Below, in pieces: positions 26,356 through 38,369 of a DNA stretch of 64,000 bases. The stretch's first letter is position 1, and every line of letters starts with the position of its first letter. The translations under genes and the position numbers were made by a program. This DNA is from Streptomyces xiaopingdaonensis (GTDB taxonomy: Bacteria; Actinomycetota; Actinomycetes; Streptomycetales; Streptomycetaceae): assembly GCF_000262345.1 (NCBI RefSeq), contig NZ_AJTQ01000356.1:20127-84126 (forward strand). The letters run 5' to 3'. The notes beneath the pieces are model-generated. The model was given only the letters and a program-made list of their open reading frames with translations, searched no databases and was not told the DNA's origin.

Positions 26356-26671
26356 CGACGTGCGCCCAACCCGCCCCGCGACGCCTCCCGTTGGCGCTCC
26401 CCGGCGTCAGCGGCGTGCGGCTCCCGGCACCCGTTCGTGCCACTGAGGGACGGCGCGCGAGTGGCTACCGGTGCTGTGGGTAGGCGGCGGCCCGAGCCGG
26501 TGGCACCCTCGGGCAGCGGGCCGTCCGCCGCTCCCCGCGGTGCGTGAACCGGGGTCCGGCCGGGCACCCCGGGCGCTCCCGGCACGCGTGCTCGCAGGTA
26601 GATTCGATTTCAGGTGTACTTCCGTGCACCGCGCAACCGCACACCTCCACCGACCGACGGGAGTGATACGC
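26356..26671. other. Intergenic stretch before folB
   Basis: 316 bases without a plausible gene. The last 70 bases, around AGGTAGATTCGATTTCAGG, are less GC-rich and probably hold the folB promoter. The rest is GC-rich with no clear hairpin. Confidence 0.5.
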
Positions 26672-27031
26672 ATGGACCGCGTCGCACTGCGCGGCTTGAC
26701 GGCCCGTGGGCATCACGGCGTGTTCGAACGGGAACGCAAGGAGGGTCAGACGTTCGTCGTCGACCTCGAACTCGGCCTCGACACCGCCCCCGCCGCCACG
26801 GAGGACGACCTCTCCCGGACGGTCAACTACGGGATCGTCGCCGAGCAGGCCGTCGCTGTCGTGGAGGGGGAGCCGGTGGACCTGATCGAGACGCTCGCCC
26901 AGCGCATCGCCGATGTCTGCCTCGCGCACGAGGTCGTGCAGGAGGCCGAGGTCGTCGTCCACAAGCCAGACGCCCCGATCGCCGTCCCGTTCAACGACGT
27001 GACCATCACCATCAAGCGGAGCCGCGCATGA
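26672..27031 (+). CDS. folB: Dihydroneopterin aldolase
   Basis: A protein of 119 residues, the normal FolB size, with RGLTARGHHGVFERERKEGQ, FVVDLELGLDT, TVNYGIVAEQ and the catalytic-region IETLAQRIADVCL. It cleaves dihydroneopterin to hydroxymethyl-dihydropterin, the substrate of the next gene product. GGGAGTGA is placed 6-8 bases before the ATG. Its stop overlaps the folK start by four bases, so the two are coupled. Confidence 0.95.
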   Translation: MDRVALRGLTARGHHGVFERERKEGQTFVVDLELGLDTAPAATEDDLSRTVNYGIVAEQAVAVVEGEPVDLIETLAQRIADVCLAHEVVQEAEVVVHKPDAPIAVPFNDVTITIKRSRA

Positions 27032-27624
27032 CGCCGAACAGTGACCCGACCGTACAGCCGGTGCCCGCCTCCGTGGTGCGGCAGGTGGACGACGCCGACA
27101 CGACGCTGCACAACCCCAAGCTCGCGGTGATCTCCCTCGGCAGCAACCTGGGCAACCGCCTCGAGGCACTGCAAAGCGCGGTCGACGCACTCGCCGACAC
27201 CCCCGGTCTGAAGGTGAAGTCCGTCTCACCGGTGTACGAGACGATCCCCTGGGGCGTCGATCCGGCGAGCCAGCCCGCCTACTTCAACGCGGTGGTCCTC
27301 GTGCGCACCACGCTGCCCCCCGCCTCCCTGCTGGAACGCGGGCAGGCCGTCGAGGAGGCGCTGGAGCGGGTACGCGACGAGCGCTGGGCGCCGCGCACCA
27401 TCGACGTCGACATCGTCTCGTACCAGGACGTCCGCTCCGACGACCCGCGGCTGACGCTGCCGCACCCGCGGGCGCACCAGCGTGCCTTCGTCCTCGTGCC
27501 CTGGCACGACGTCGACCCGGGAGCCGAGCTCCCCGGGCGCGGCACGGTGACCGCGCTGCTCGACGCGCTCGGCCGCGAGGGCGTCACGCCCCGTCCCGAC
27601 CTGGAACTCAGCCTGCCCGACTGA
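27028..27624 (+). CDS. folK: 2-amino-4-hydroxy-6-hydroxymethyldihydropteridine pyrophosphokinase
   Basis: A protein of 198 residues. About 30 variable N-terminal residues precede the HPPK domain: VISLGSNLGNRLEALQSAV, SPVYETIPWGV, QPAYFNAVVLVRT, ERWAPRTIDVDIVSY and LPHPRAHQRAFVLVPW. It transfers pyrophosphate from ATP to the pterin, giving the substrate of FolP. The start overlaps the folB stop. Confidence 0.96.
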   Translation: MTPNSDPTVQPVPASVVRQVDDADTTLHNPKLAVISLGSNLGNRLEALQSAVDALADTPGLKVKSVSPVYETIPWGVDPASQPAYFNAVVLVRTTLPPASLLERGQAVEEALERVRDERWAPRTIDVDIVSYQDVRSDDPRLTLPHPRAHQRAFVLVPWHDVDPGAELPGRGTVTALLDALGREGVTPRPDLELSLPD

Positions 27625-27780
27625 ACGTTGGCAGCACCGCGGACACCGACCGGTGCCGGCCCGCCGCCCTGCGGAGGCCGGCGCCCGGCGGTGCGCCGCG
27701 CAGCGCGCGACCGGTAGCCTGCCGCACGGGGCGCGCACCCGGCGACTCCGCACACCGAGAGACGGCGACGTGAGGCACTG

Positions 27781-28269
27781 GTGAAGGAACTACGCATCCG
27801 CACCCTGGTCGGCGTCTGCCTCATCGCAGGGGTGCTCTCCTGGTCGGGCGCGGGGCTGTGGGACACCTACGGCACGCTCCCCCGCGTCCCCGTCGCGGCG
27901 CCGATCGTCCTCGGCGCCATCGCGGCCGTCCTGCTCGCCACCGCACTTTCGCTCCGCGCGCGGCTCAAGGCGCAGCGGGAGAGGCAGCCGGACGCCAAGG
28001 GCGTCGAGCCGATGGTGGCGGCGCGTGCCGTCCTCTTCGGGCAGGCGAGCGCGCTCGTGGCGGCGCTCGTCGCCGGCATGTACGGCGGCACGGGCGTCTT
28101 CCTGCTCACCTCGGGCGGGGACGACGCACTCCGGGGCTCGCAGACGCTCCACGCGGGCCTCGCCGTCGTCGCAGGCGCCGCCGTCGTCGCGGCGGCCGTC
28201 TACCTGGAGCGCATCTGCCGCCTCCCGGAGGACGAGGACGACGCCCCGGCGGCGCCCTCGGCCGACTGA
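27781..28269 (+). CDS. DUF3180 family membrane protein
   Basis: A protein of 162 residues with four hydrophobic helices (about 9-25, 38-56, 82-105 and 120-140). It starts KELRIRTLVGVCLIAG and ends in an acidic Asp/Glu/Pro-rich cytoplasmic tail. DUF3180 proteins are actinobacterial and are regularly found right after folK, yet no function is known. The start is GTG 27781. Confidence 0.88.
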   Translation: MKELRIRTLVGVCLIAGVLSWSGAGLWDTYGTLPRVPVAAPIVLGAIAAVLLATALSLRARLKAQRERQPDAKGVEPMVAARAVLFGQASALVAALVAGMYGGTGVFLLTSGGDDALRGSQTLHAGLAVVAGAAVVAAAVYLERICRLPEDEDDAPAAPSAD

Positions 28270-28312
28270 CGCGGCCACCCGCCCTGCCTTTTGTCCGCCG
28301 GCGCGGCTCCGG

Positions 28313-28918
28313 TCAGCGCAGGATGAGGCTCATCGCCTCGGACCGCGTCGCCGCGTCCCGGAGCTGACCGCGGACCGCCGACGTCACCGTCTTCGCGCCG
28401 GGCTTCCGTATCCCCCGCATCGACATGCACATGTGCTCGCACTCCACGACGACGATCACGCCGCGCGGCTCCAGGATGCGGGTGAGCGCGTCGGCGATCT
28501 GCGTGGTCAGACGCTCCTGCACCTGGGGGCGCCTGGCGTAGACGTCGACGAGCCTGGCCAGCTTGGAGAGTCCGGTGATCTTCCCGGTGCTCGACGGGAT
28601 GTAGCCGACGTGTGCGACGCCGTGGAAGGGGACGAGGTGGTGCTCGCAGGTCGAGTAGACCTCGATGTCCTTCACCAGGACCATCTCGTCGTGGCCCAGG
28701 TCGAAGGTGGTGGTCAGCACGTCCTCCGGCTGCTGCTGGAGGCCGGCGAAGATCTCCTTGTACGCCCTGGCCACCCGCGCCGGGGTGTCGAGCAGCCCCT
28801 CCCTGTCGGGGTCCTCACCAACGGCGATCAGCAGTTCCCTGACAGCGTTCTCCGCGCGCTTCTCGTCGAACTCGCCGAACGGCTCGCCCTCGCCCTCCAG
28901 CGTCACCGGGTCGGTCAT
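28313..28918 (-). CDS. folE: GTP cyclohydrolase I
   Basis: A protein of 201 residues from ATG 28918, with GAGGAAGAG in front. The zinc ligands are in [10 protein letters not shown] and in [37 protein letters not shown] is the family core. It opens GTP to dihydroneopterin triphosphate, entering the folate path completed by the oppositely oriented fol genes. It lies downstream of ftsH, separated by a strong hairpin, so transcription probably starts within that gap. Confidence 0.96.
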   Translation of the reverse strand: MTDPVTLEGEGEPFGEFDEKRAENAVRELLIAVGEDPDREGLLDTPARVARAYKEIFAGLQQQPEDVLTTTFDLGHDEMVLVKDIEVYSTCEHHLVPFHGVAHVGYIPSSTGKITGLSKLARLVDVYARRPQVQERLTTQIADALTRILEPRGVIVVVECEHMCMSMRGIRKPGAKTVTSAVRGQLRDAATRSEAMSLILR

Positions 28919-28952
28919 CTCTTCCTCGCTCCTGCCTCTCAGATGCACAGAC

Positions 28953-28995
28953 GCCCACCGCGCCCCTCGTGGGAAACCCGAGGGGCGCGGTGGGC
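28953..28995 (-). terminator. Strong 17-base hairpin terminator after ftsH
   Basis: GCCCACCGCGCCCCTCG (28953-28969) pairs perfectly with CGAGGGGCGCGGTGGGC (28979-28995) around a 9-base loop. It begins 53 bases past the ftsH stop and lies just before folE on the same strand, so it should separate the two transcripts. Confidence 0.85.
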
Positions 28996-29048
28996 ATTCC
29001 GCTACGCCGGTGTGGCGCGGGCGACCCCGCTTCAGGGGCGGGACGCCT

Positions 29049-31073
<2,025 letters not shown>

Positions 31074-31281
31074 CCATACGAGGCGTGCACGCCCCGTCCC
31101 TCCTGCCACAGTGAGTTGAAAAGCCTGACCTTCGGACGGTACCCCAGCATTGTGACCCGGCGCCGCCGAGGGCGGTCAACAACACCGGTTTCCCACACCG
31201 TCCAACGGAGGGACAACGGAGGGCGGAAGCCGTGTGTTCCCGGGCCTTCCGATCCCCGCCTCCCGGTTCGGGACGGTGACC

Positions 31282-31851
31282 TCACCCACCGTAGACGTGC
31301 GGTGCGAGCGTCCCGACGAAGGGGAGGTTGCGGTACTTCTCCGCGTAGTCGAGACCGTAGCCGACGACGAACTCGTTGGGGATGTCGAAGCCGATCCACT
31401 TCACGTCGATGTCGACCTTCGCCGCGTCGGGCTTCCGCAGCAGCGTGCAGACGTTGAGCGAAGCCGGCCCGCGGGAGCCGAGGTTGGAGATGAGCCAGGA
31501 GAGCGTGAGCCCGGAGTCGATGATGTCCTCGACGATCAGGACGTGCTTGTCCTGGAGGTCGGTGTCGAGGTCCTTGAGGATGCGGACCACACCCGAGGAC
31601 TGCGTGCCTGCCCCGTAGGAGGAGACGGCCATCCAGTCCATGGTGGCGGGGTTGGAGAGCGCGCGGGCGAGGTCGGCCATGACCATCACCGCGCCTTTGA
31701 GCACGCCCACCAGGAGCAGGTCCTTGCCGGCGTACTCCTCGTCGATCTGCCCGGCGAGCTCAGCGAGCTTGGCGTCGATCTCTTCCTTGCTGATGAGCAC
31801 CGACTCCAGGTCGGTGCCCATGTCCTTCTCATCCACCGGCGCAGCTCTCAT
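31282..31851 (-). CDS. hpt: Hypoxanthine phosphoribosyltransferase
   Basis: A protein of 189 residues. The PRPP-binding loop is [13 protein letters not shown], with [21 protein letters not shown] upstream and a flexible loop around [13 protein letters not shown]; the C-terminus [20 protein letters not shown] is typical. It salvages hypoxanthine and guanine. The ATG at 31851 is preceded by GGAGA; ATG 31821 is a possible shorter start. It lies 27 bases after tilS, and the tilS-hpt-ftsH order is the classic conserved one. Confidence 0.96.
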   Translation of the reverse strand: MRAAPVDEKDMGTDLESVLISKEEIDAKLAELAGQIDEEYAGKDLLLVGVLKGAVMVMADLARALSNPATMDWMAVSSYGAGTQSSGVVRILKDLDTDLQDKHVLIVEDIIDSGLTLSWLISNLGSRGPASLNVCTLLRKPDAAKVDIDVKWIGFDIPNEFVVGYGLDYAEKYRNLPFVGTLAPHVYGG

Positions 31852-31878
31852 TCGGTCTCCGCGGCCCGTCCGAATCGG

Positions 31879-33024
31879 TCAGCCGGCCGAGCCCTGCCGA
31901 AGAACCAGTCTGCCACCCGCCCTGGAGACCTCCACACGGCCGGGCAGGTTGAGCGCCCGCTGCCCGCGCCAGGAGGTGATCAGCCGGTCCATCTCCTCGA
32001 CGTGCACGGCGAAGAGGGAGCCGGCCGGCGCGCCCACCTCGATCGCGGCGCGGCGCATCACCCGGCGCCGTACCGCGGGCGGCAGCGCGTGCAGCCGCGC
32101 CGTGTCGAGTTGGCACGTGCCCGATGCGGACCCCCCGACCCGCACCGTGCGCTCGGCCTCGGCGGCCCAGGCGTCGAGCGCCTCGGCATCGTCCCTGGAG
32201 AGTTGGGCCGTCCGCGCGAGGGCTTCGATGACGCCCTTCCCGAGCGCCTTCTCCAGCGCGGGCAACGCCTCGTGGCGGACCCGGGACCGGGTGAAGACGG
32301 GATCGGCGTTGTGCGGGTCGTCCCAGACGGAGAGGGACTGGGCGAGGCAGGCCCTGCGAGTGGTCTGTCGGTCGACGGCGAGGAAGGGCCGACGGTAGCG
32401 GCCGGCGGTCCCGGAGACGGCGGCCATCCCGGAGAGCGAGCGCGTACCCGAGCCGCGGGCGAGGCCGAGCAGTACCGTCTCCGCCTGGTCGTCCCTGGTG
32501 TGCCCGAGGAGGACGGCCGCTGCTCCGGTGCGCTCGAGCGCGGAGTCGAGAGCTGCGTACCTCGCCTCGCGGGCGGCGGCCTCGGGGCCCGTGCCGTTCC
32601 GGCCGACCTCGACGGAGAGGGACTCGACGGGCCGCAGGCCGAGGTCGGCGAGGCGGGCTGCGACGTCGGCGGCGCGCTCTTGCGAGCCCTCCTGGAGACC
32701 GTGGTCGACGGTGACCCCGCCGGCGCGGACACCGAGGCGGGGCGCTTCGAAGGCGAGGGCCGAGGCGAGCGCCATGGAGTCGGCGCCGCCGGAGCAGGCG
32801 ACCAGCACGAGGGGGGCGGCCGGCTCTTCGCCGGCGGCCGGGGGGTCGGCGGCGCGGGCGGTGGGTGCGCCGGCGTTCGCGGGGACGCGCGGACCCGGGT
32901 CCGCGGACGGGGCGGGGACGGTGGCGTGTGAGGGGCGGCATGCTGCTGCGTGCTCGTTGAGCACGTCATGGAGGGTGCGGCGAACCGCCAGGCGTATTGC
33001 GGCGACCGCGGGGTGGGGACCCAT
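31879..33024 (-). CDS. tilS: tRNA(Ile)-lysidine synthase
   Basis: A protein of 381 residues. The PP-loop ATP motif is [15 protein letters not shown] at about 75-89, followed by [41 protein letters not shown] and [20 protein letters not shown]. It adds lysine to C34 of tRNA-Ile(CAU) so that AUA is read correctly, an essential step. An Ala/Pro-rich insert of about 45 residues precedes the catalytic domain. It shares the strand with hpt and ftsH. Confidence 0.95.
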   Translation of the reverse strand: MGPHPAVAAIRLAVRRTLHDVLNEHAAACRPSHATVPAPSADPGPRVPANAGAPTARAADPPAAGEEPAAPLVLVACSGGADSMALASALAFEAPRLGVRAGGVTVDHGLQEGSQERAADVAARLADLGLRPVESLSVEVGRNGTGPEAAAREARYAALDSALERTGAAAVLLGHTRDDQAETVLLGLARGSGTRSLSGMAAVSGTAGRYRRPFLAVDRQTTRRACLAQSLSVWDDPHNADPVFTRSRVRHEALPALEKALGKGVIEALARTAQLSRDDAEALDAWAAEAERTVRVGGSASGTCQLDTARLHALPPAVRRRVMRRAAIEVGAPAGSLFAVHVEEMDRLITSWRGQRALNLPGRVEVSRAGGRLVLRQGSAG

Positions 33025-33222
33025 GTCCGATTCACTTCCTCGCCGAGGGAGACTGCTTCACTCAGAGTGTGTAGATGGTGACAGAGACGTACGGTGTTCC
33101 CCGAGCATCGCACGCGCACCCGGCCATCACGCTCCCTCGGAAGGGTGATTACCGGGATTCTCGACCACTTCGCCAACGTTGTCGGATATCAGCAGCGCTC
33201 CCTTTTCCCGTCGGACGGAAGG

Positions 33223-34353
33223 TCATTCCGCGCGGCGGTGCACCCTCGCGATCCAGTCGGCCGGAGCGTCGATCTCCGCCTTCGTCGGCAGGGTGTTGGG
33301 CGAGGTCCACACGCGGTTGAACCCCTCCATGCCGACCTCGTCCACGACGGTCCGCACGAACCGCTCGCCCTCCTTGTACTGGCGCAGCTTGGCGTCGAGG
33401 CCGAGGACGCGGCGCATCACCTGGTCGAGACGGCTCGCGCCGCTCGCCCGGCGCCGCTGGAACTTCTCGCGGATCTCGGCGACCGAGGGCACCACCTGCG
33501 GCCCGACGCCGTCCATCACGTAGTCGGCGTGGCCCTCCAGCAGCGACATCACCGCGGTGAGCCGGGCTAGGACCTCCCGCTGCGCCGGCGTCTGCACGAG
33601 GTCGGTGAGGCTCCCGGCCGCCGGCTCCGGCGCCTCGCCGCCCTGCTGGCGGGAGCCGGCGAAGGACTGCACCGCCTCGCGGAGGCGCTCCAGCAGCGTC
33701 GACGGGTCGACCTCGGTCTCGCCGAGGAACGTCTGGATCTCGCCTTCGAGGTGGTCCCTGAGCCAGGGCACGGCGGAGAACTGGGTGCGGTGCGTCTCCT
33801 CGTGGAGGCAGACCCACATGCGGAAGTCGTGCGGCTCGACGTCGAGTTCGCGCTCCACGTGGACGATGTTCGGCGCGACGAGGAGGAGGCGCCCGCCGCC
33901 CTCCCCCGCCGGCAGCCCGGAGCCGGCGGGCGCGAACGTCTCGAACTGGCCGAGGACGCGCGACGAGAGGAAGGAGAGCAGCATCCCCACCTCGACGCCC
34001 GTGACCTTGCCGCCGACCGCGCCCAGTACCGCACCGCCGGGGGTGGCCCCGCGCCGCTGCTCGACCTTGGTCAGCAGCGGCGAGAGCAGCTCCCTGAACC
34101 CGGCGACGTTCGCCCGCACCCAACCGGGACGGTCGACGACGAGGACGGGCGCGTCCGCGCCCTGCTGCTCGGCCGGGGAGAGCCCGGTGAAGCCGGTGAC
34201 GTGCTCGTGCGAGGACTCCGCGTGCCCGCGGAGTTCGGCGACGATCGCCCGCGCCTCCTCGCGGCCGACGTCCGGGCCCGGCCTGGCGAGCCGGGTCGCG
34301 GTCGCCACCGCGAGGTTCCAGTCGACCGTCTCCGTACCACCGAGGCTCGTCAT
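33223..34353 (-). CDS. DUF2342 zinc-metalloprotease-like protein
   Basis: A protein of 376 residues from ATG 34353. It follows the actinobacterial DUF2342 family (DWNLAVATATRLARPGP at the start, VDRPGWVRANVAGFRELL, GGRLLLVAPNIVHVERELD). It contains a metalloprotease-like HExxH in CLHEETHRTQF and a downstream GHADYVMDGVG with a possible third ligand. Activity is not proven for the family. TACCGT (34361-34366) ends 7 bases before the ATG, so the gene appears leaderless, which decides against GTG 34374. It is placed between tilS and dacB as in other Streptomyces. Confidence 0.88.
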   Translation of the reverse strand: MTSLGGTETVDWNLAVATATRLARPGPDVGREEARAIVAELRGHAESSHEHVTGFTGLSPAEQQGADAPVLVVDRPGWVRANVAGFRELLSPLLTKVEQRRGATPGGAVLGAVGGKVTGVEVGMLLSFLSSRVLGQFETFAPAGSGLPAGEGGGRLLLVAPNIVHVERELDVEPHDFRMWVCLHEETHRTQFSAVPWLRDHLEGEIQTFLGETEVDPSTLLERLREAVQSFAGSRQQGGEAPEPAAGSLTDLVQTPAQREVLARLTAVMSLLEGHADYVMDGVGPQVVPSVAEIREKFQRRRASGASRLDQVMRRVLGLDAKLRQYKEGERFVRTVVDEVGMEGFNRVWTSPNTLPTKAEIDAPADWIARVHRRAE

Positions 34354-34434
34354 GGTTTTCACGGTACGTGCCACGGGCGCCGAGTGGGAGCCGGCCCGTC
34401 GACCGTCCCTCTCCCGGGGACGCGCGGGAGGGGG

Positions 34435-36021
34435 TCAGCGCGCCGAAGGCGAGTCGTGGCAACCGCAGTTGGCGAGGGCCGAGGCGACGCGATCGAGGGC
34501 GCGCTGCGCGGCCTGCGGATCCTTCGCGCCGTGGGTGAGGAAGGAGAACGCGAGCAGCCGTCCTTCCGCGTCCACGACGGTGCCGGCGAGCGTGTTGACG
34601 CCGGTGAGGGTGCCCGTCTTGGCGCGTACGAGGCCGGCGCCGCCCTTGCCGTCCGCGTCGTCGTAGCGGTCGTCGAGGGTTCCGGTGAAGCCCGCGACGG
34701 GCAGCCCCGTCAGCACGCTGCGCAGGTGGGCGCGGTCCGGGTCGGCGGCGGTGACGAGGAGGCGGCTGAGGAGCGAGGCGGAGACCTTGTCGGCACGGTC
34801 GAGGCCGCTTCCGTCCGCGAACTCCGCGCGCTTGACCGGCACCCCGAGCTTCCGCAGCTCCGCCGCGACGGCTCGGCCGCCGGCCTCGAAGTCGGCCGAC
34901 TTGCGCGAGTCGAGCGCCGTCTGGCGGGCGAGGGCCTCCGCGATGTCGTTGTCGCTGTTGGTGAGCATCCGTTCGACGAGTTCGGAGAGCGGTGCCGACC
35001 TGTGCGCAGCGAGGGTCTCGGCGCCCTTCGGCGCCTTGTGGTGCGAGGCAGGACCCTCGACCCGTACGCCGTGGTCCTCCAGTTGCTCGGCGAAGCGGGC
35101 CGCGGCCTCTCCCGCCGGGTCGTCGGAGCGGGGGGCGGGGCCCTTGCGGGAGCCGTCGAGCCTGCCCTCCTCGACCATCAGGGGCGTGACGGGGGCGAGG
35201 TTGTCGTTGGGGCCGATGGAGTGCTGGCGGGTGCCGGAGTAGCGGGTGGTGTCGTAGCCGAGGTCGACCTTCTTGCGGCCGCGCTCGCGCAGGTCCGCGG
35301 CCGAGCGTTCGGCGAGGGCGTCGAGCTGCCCCCGGGTGAGCGTCGGGTCGCCGCCGCCGACGAGGACGACGCGGCCGCCGTCGACGACGGCCTTCGTCGT
35401 GATCCGGTGGTCGGCGCCGCGGGCGCTGAGCGCGGCGGTGGCGGTGGCGAGCTTGACGGTGGAGGCCGGGGTGGCCGCCCTGCCCTCCGCGATGCCGAAG
35501 AGCTGCTTGCCGCTGGAGGCGTCGTGGACGGAGGCGCTCGGCGAGGGGCCGAGCGCGGGGTCGTCGAGGAGCGGTTCCAGGGTGTCGGCGAGCGCGGAGG
35601 CCGTGGGCGGCGGGACGCTGTCGGCCCTGCCCGGCGTACGGGCGCCGGCGCCCGCCTTCTCCAGGGGGCCGACCGCGGCGAGCACCTCGGGCGTCCTCAG
35701 GGTGCCCCGCCCCTGCTCGGCGCCGGTGTGGTGCGCGCCACTCGTCTCCTCCCGGCCGGCCGCGCGGACGCGCTCAGCCGTACGCTGGCCCGAGTCCCAT
35801 GGCCCCGTCGCGGCGACCGCCGTGACGGCGACCAGCAGGCCGAGAGTGGCGGAACCCGTCGCCAGGGCGAGGGTCTGCCGCTGCTGCGGGGTCGCGTCAC
35901 GCAGCCGTCGGCGGGCACGGTCACGGCCGTCGCGGAGACCGGCGGCGGACGTCCGCGCCGCGCCGCGCACCCGGCGTACGCATCGTTCGACGGCGCGTTC
36001 GACGGACGTGGTGTCCCGCAC
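34435..36021 (-). CDS. dacB: D-alanyl-D-alanine carboxypeptidase/endopeptidase (PBP4, S13)
   Basis: About 528 residues from GTG 36021. An Arg-rich cytoplasmic head (1-50) precedes one membrane segment (about 53-73), then a Pro/Ala linker and the S13 domain. The active-site motifs are present in order: STVK in ATPASTVKLATA, SDN in LTNSDNDIAEAL, and KTG in VRAKTGTLTGVN. It trims peptidoglycan stem peptides outside the membrane. The start is uncertain; longer versions would begin within the dacB-ppa promoter region. Confidence 0.92.
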   Translation of the reverse strand: MRDTTSVERAVERCVRRVRGAARTSAAGLRDGRDRARRRLRDATPQQRQTLALATGSATLGLLVAVTAVAATGPWDSGQRTAERVRAAGREETSGAHHTGAEQGRGTLRTPEVLAAVGPLEKAGAGARTPGRADSVPPPTASALADTLEPLLDDPALGPSPSASVHDASSGKQLFGIAEGRAATPASTVKLATATAALSARGADHRITTKAVVDGGRVVLVGGGDPTLTRGQLDALAERSAADLRERGRKKVDLGYDTTRYSGTRQHSIGPNDNLAPVTPLMVEEGRLDGSRKGPAPRSDDPAGEAAARFAEQLEDHGVRVEGPASHHKAPKGAETLAAHRSAPLSELVERMLTNSDNDIAEALARQTALDSRKSADFEAGGRAVAAELRKLGVPVKRAEFADGSGLDRADKVSASLLSRLLVTAADPDRAHLRSVLTGLPVAGFTGTLDDRYDDADGKGGAGLVRAKTGTLTGVNTLAGTVVDAEGRLLAFSFLTHGAKDPQAAQRALDRVASALANCGCHDSPSAR

Positions 36022-36142
36022 CTCGACCAGCCCCTTTCGCGACCACACACCTGTGTGAGGGACACTTAACCACCAGACCGCGGTGTGCAACCCGGGACCG
36101 CCCCGGCACCCGGCAGCGCTGATCTACACGGAGGAGCCTCCC

Positions 36143-36634
36143 TTGGAGTTCGACGTCACCATCGAGATCCCGAAGGGTTCGCGGAACAAGTACGAGGTGG
36201 ACCACGAGACCGGTCGCATCCGTCTCGACCGGCACCTCTTCACTTCGACCGTGTACCCGGCGGACTACGGCTTCGTCGAAGGCACCCTGGGCGAGGACGG
36301 CGACCCGCTGGACGCGCTCGTGCTGCTGGAGGAGCCCACCTTCCCCGGGTGCATCATCAAGGCCCGCGCCATCGGCATGTTCCGGATGACCGACGAGGCC
36401 GGCGGCGACGACAAGCTGCTCTGCGTCCCCGCCTCGGACCCGCGCATGGAGCACCTGCGCGACATCCACCACGTCAGCGAGTTCGACCGACTGGAGATCC
36501 AGCACTTCTTCGAGGTCTACAAGGACCTGGAGCCCGGCAAGTCCGTCGAGGGCGCCGACTGGGTCGGGCGTGCGGAGGCCGAGGCCGAGGTCGAGGCGTC
36601 GGTGAAGCGCCTCGCCGCCGAGGGCGGTCACTGA
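36143..36634 (+). CDS. ppa: Inorganic pyrophosphatase (family I)
   Basis: A protein of 163 residues. It begins [20 protein letters not shown], then [20 protein letters not shown] with the metal-binding aspartates, and ends near [14 protein letters not shown]. It hydrolyses pyrophosphate and pulls biosynthetic reactions forward. The start is TTG at 36143, chosen because GGAGGAG sits six bases before it and because the family starts exactly here; the longer in-frame ATG 36083 has no ribosome site. It is divergent from dacB and convergent with the ThrE-like gene. Confidence 0.95.
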   Translation: MEFDVTIEIPKGSRNKYEVDHETGRIRLDRHLFTSTVYPADYGFVEGTLGEDGDPLDALVLLEEPTFPGCIIKARAIGMFRMTDEAGGDDKLLCVPASDPRMEHLRDIHHVSEFDRLEIQHFFEVYKDLEPGKSVEGADWVGRAEAEAEVEASVKRLAAEGGH

Positions 36635-36693
36635 GGACACGGACCCGGGAGTCGACGCGGCGGCGTGCGCCGTGCGCCAGCGGGTTGCCTGCT

Positions 36694-36717
36694 GACGTAC
36701 GGCGCGCGCCGTACGTC
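36694..36717. terminator. Perfect 24-base palindrome between ppa and the exporter gene (bidirectional terminator)
   Basis: GACGTACGGCGC is followed directly by its reverse complement GCGCCGTACGTC (36694-36717). It lies between two convergent genes, 60 bases after the ppa stop and 9 bases from the exporter stop, as expected of a shared transcription stop. Confidence 0.7.
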
Positions 36718-36725
36718 CGTGCCGG

Positions 36726-38369
36726 TCAGAACCCGCGGGTCCGCTTCGCGGCTCGGCGTCCCGGCAGCTTCGTCTCCTGTCCGGGCGCCTTCATGAAGAG
36801 CCGCGCGAGTTCGCCTCCGAGGTTGACGCCGATCGCGATGGCGAGCGCGAGGGCGACGGCCTTGGCGATCTGCTCCATCCCCTTGTCGAGCGAGCCCTGT
36901 GCGATGTTGAGCAGTCCGAAGTAGGTCGCGCTGCCGGGGAGCAGCGGCCCGATCGCCGCCGTGATGTACGGCAGCGACGAGGCGAACTGGTACCGCGACA
37001 TCAACTGCCCGAAGAGGCCGACGAGTCCGGCGGCCACGGCCGTCGAGGCGACGGCCGGCGCCCCCACGGTGTCGCTGAGCGCACCGAAGACGAGCCAGGC
37101 GACGCCCCCGTTGAGCGTGGCGAGCACGAAGGTGCCGCGGGACTGCTGGAGCAGGACGCAGAAGGCGGCGGTGAGCAGCATCGCGGCGAAGAGCTGGATC
37201 GTCGGCCGGGAGTGCCGCTCCACGACGTCGGGCGTGAGGTTCGCCTCCAGCTCGGAGCCGATGTAGAGGATCAGCACGACGCCGCAGACGATGCCCACGA
37301 TGAGGTACACGACCTCCAGCAGGCGTGCGGCCGCGGTGATGTAGTACCCGGTGAGGCCGTCCTGCACGGCGGCGACGAGGGCACGTCCGGGGATGAGCGC
37401 GAAGAGGCCACCGGTGATCACCGCGGCCGACATCGTGATCGAGTCGTCCTTCGGCGCGAAGAGCGCCACCGTGACCCCTATGGCGGCCGGCGCCATCGCG
37501 GCCGCCACGAACTGGTAGAACTCCGGCAGCCCGCGCCCCGCGCAGATCCAGGCGAGCCGGTCGCCGAGCATCGCGCCGAGTGCGGCGAGGACGAAGACGA
37601 GCGCGTCGCCGCCCACGAGGAGGGAGGCGGCGCCCGAGAGCGCCCCGCTCGCCAGCGTCAGGGCCCACTTCGACCACGGATGCCGGTTCCGCCGTATCTC
37701 GGCGAGCCTCCGGTAGGACTCCTCCAGCGTGACGTCGCCCCTGGTGATGTCGTCGACGAGGGCGAAGACCGCGGCGAGGCGCGTGTAGTCGGAGCCGCGG
37801 CGGCGGACCGTGCGGCTCACCGAGATCGGGTCGTCGACGAGCGACGGCTGGTGCGTCATCGAGATGAGCGTGAAGGTGACGTTCGGCTCCGAGCGGTCGA
37901 GCCCGTAGGCGTGCGCGACGCCGAACATCGCGGCCTCGACGTCCTCGGCGCCCTCGCCCCCGGCGAGGAGCAGCTCCCCGATGCGGAGCGTGAGGTCGAT
38001 GACGCGGGGGACGGCCGGGCCGCTCTCGCTCTCCTCCGCGCGCGGTGCGCGCTCGGGCGCCGGGCGCTCGGCGAGCGGCATGCGCACCATGGTGCGCATG
38101 CGGTCCTGCCACGGGGCGCCCTTGTTGGCGAGCGGCCCGACGACGGGGATGCCCTCGGCCGGGGTGAACGCGCTGCCCATGTCGTACGACTGAGCAACCT
38201 TCAGGCCGCTCGGGATCGTGAACTCCGAGGTGGGTTGGTCGTCCTCGGGTTCCGGCGGCAGCGGAACCCCGAGCGGTGGCGTGAAGGCGCTCCGCGTCTC
38301 GTCGGAAGGCTGCGCGTCCTCCGGGCCAGTGCCCTCCGCGTCGCCGTTCCCACTGGAATCCCGAACCAC
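36726..38369 (-). CDS. Threonine/serine exporter (ThrE) family protein
   Basis: A protein of 547 residues from GTG 38369. After about 130 polar residues comes the ThrE domain: IDLTLRIGELLLAGGEGAEDVEAAMFGVAHAYG, VTFTLISMTHQPS, RLAEIRRNRHPWSKW. Ten or so membrane helices fill 240-530, with both ThrE halves fused (the second begins near LEVVYLIVGIVCGVVLILY). It would export small amino acids across the cytoplasmic membrane; substrate is from the family only. AGGAGCGGAAAG precedes the start. The frame can be read further upstream, but that part is Arg/Pro-rich and unsupported. Confidence 0.9.
   Translation of the reverse strand: MVRDSSGNGDAEGTGPEDAQPSDETRSAFTPPLGVPLPPEPEDDQPTSEFTIPSGLKVAQSYDMGSAFTPAEGIPVVGPLANKGAPWQDRMRTMVRMPLAERPAPERAPRAEESESGPAVPRVIDLTLRIGELLLAGGEGAEDVEAAMFGVAHAYGLDRSEPNVTFTLISMTHQPSLVDDPISVSRTVRRRGSDYTRLAAVFALVDDITRGDVTLEESYRRLAEIRRNRHPWSKWALTLASGALSGAASLLVGGDALVFVLAALGAMLGDRLAWICAGRGLPEFYQFVAAAMAPAAIGVTVALFAPKDDSITMSAAVITGGLFALIPGRALVAAVQDGLTGYYITAAARLLEVVYLIVGIVCGVVLILYIGSELEANLTPDVVERHSRPTIQLFAAMLLTAAFCVLLQQSRGTFVLATLNGGVAWLVFGALSDTVGAPAVASTAVAAGLVGLFGQLMSRYQFASSLPYITAAIGPLLPGSATYFGLLNIAQGSLDKGMEQIAKAVALALAIAIGVNLGGELARLFMKAPGQETKLPGRRAAKRTRGF

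Noticed and set aside
36083..36142. An upstream in-frame ATG for ppa giving a 20-residue extension
   Set aside because: No ribosome site there, whereas TTG 36143 has GGAGGAG at ideal spacing and gives the normal family N-terminus.
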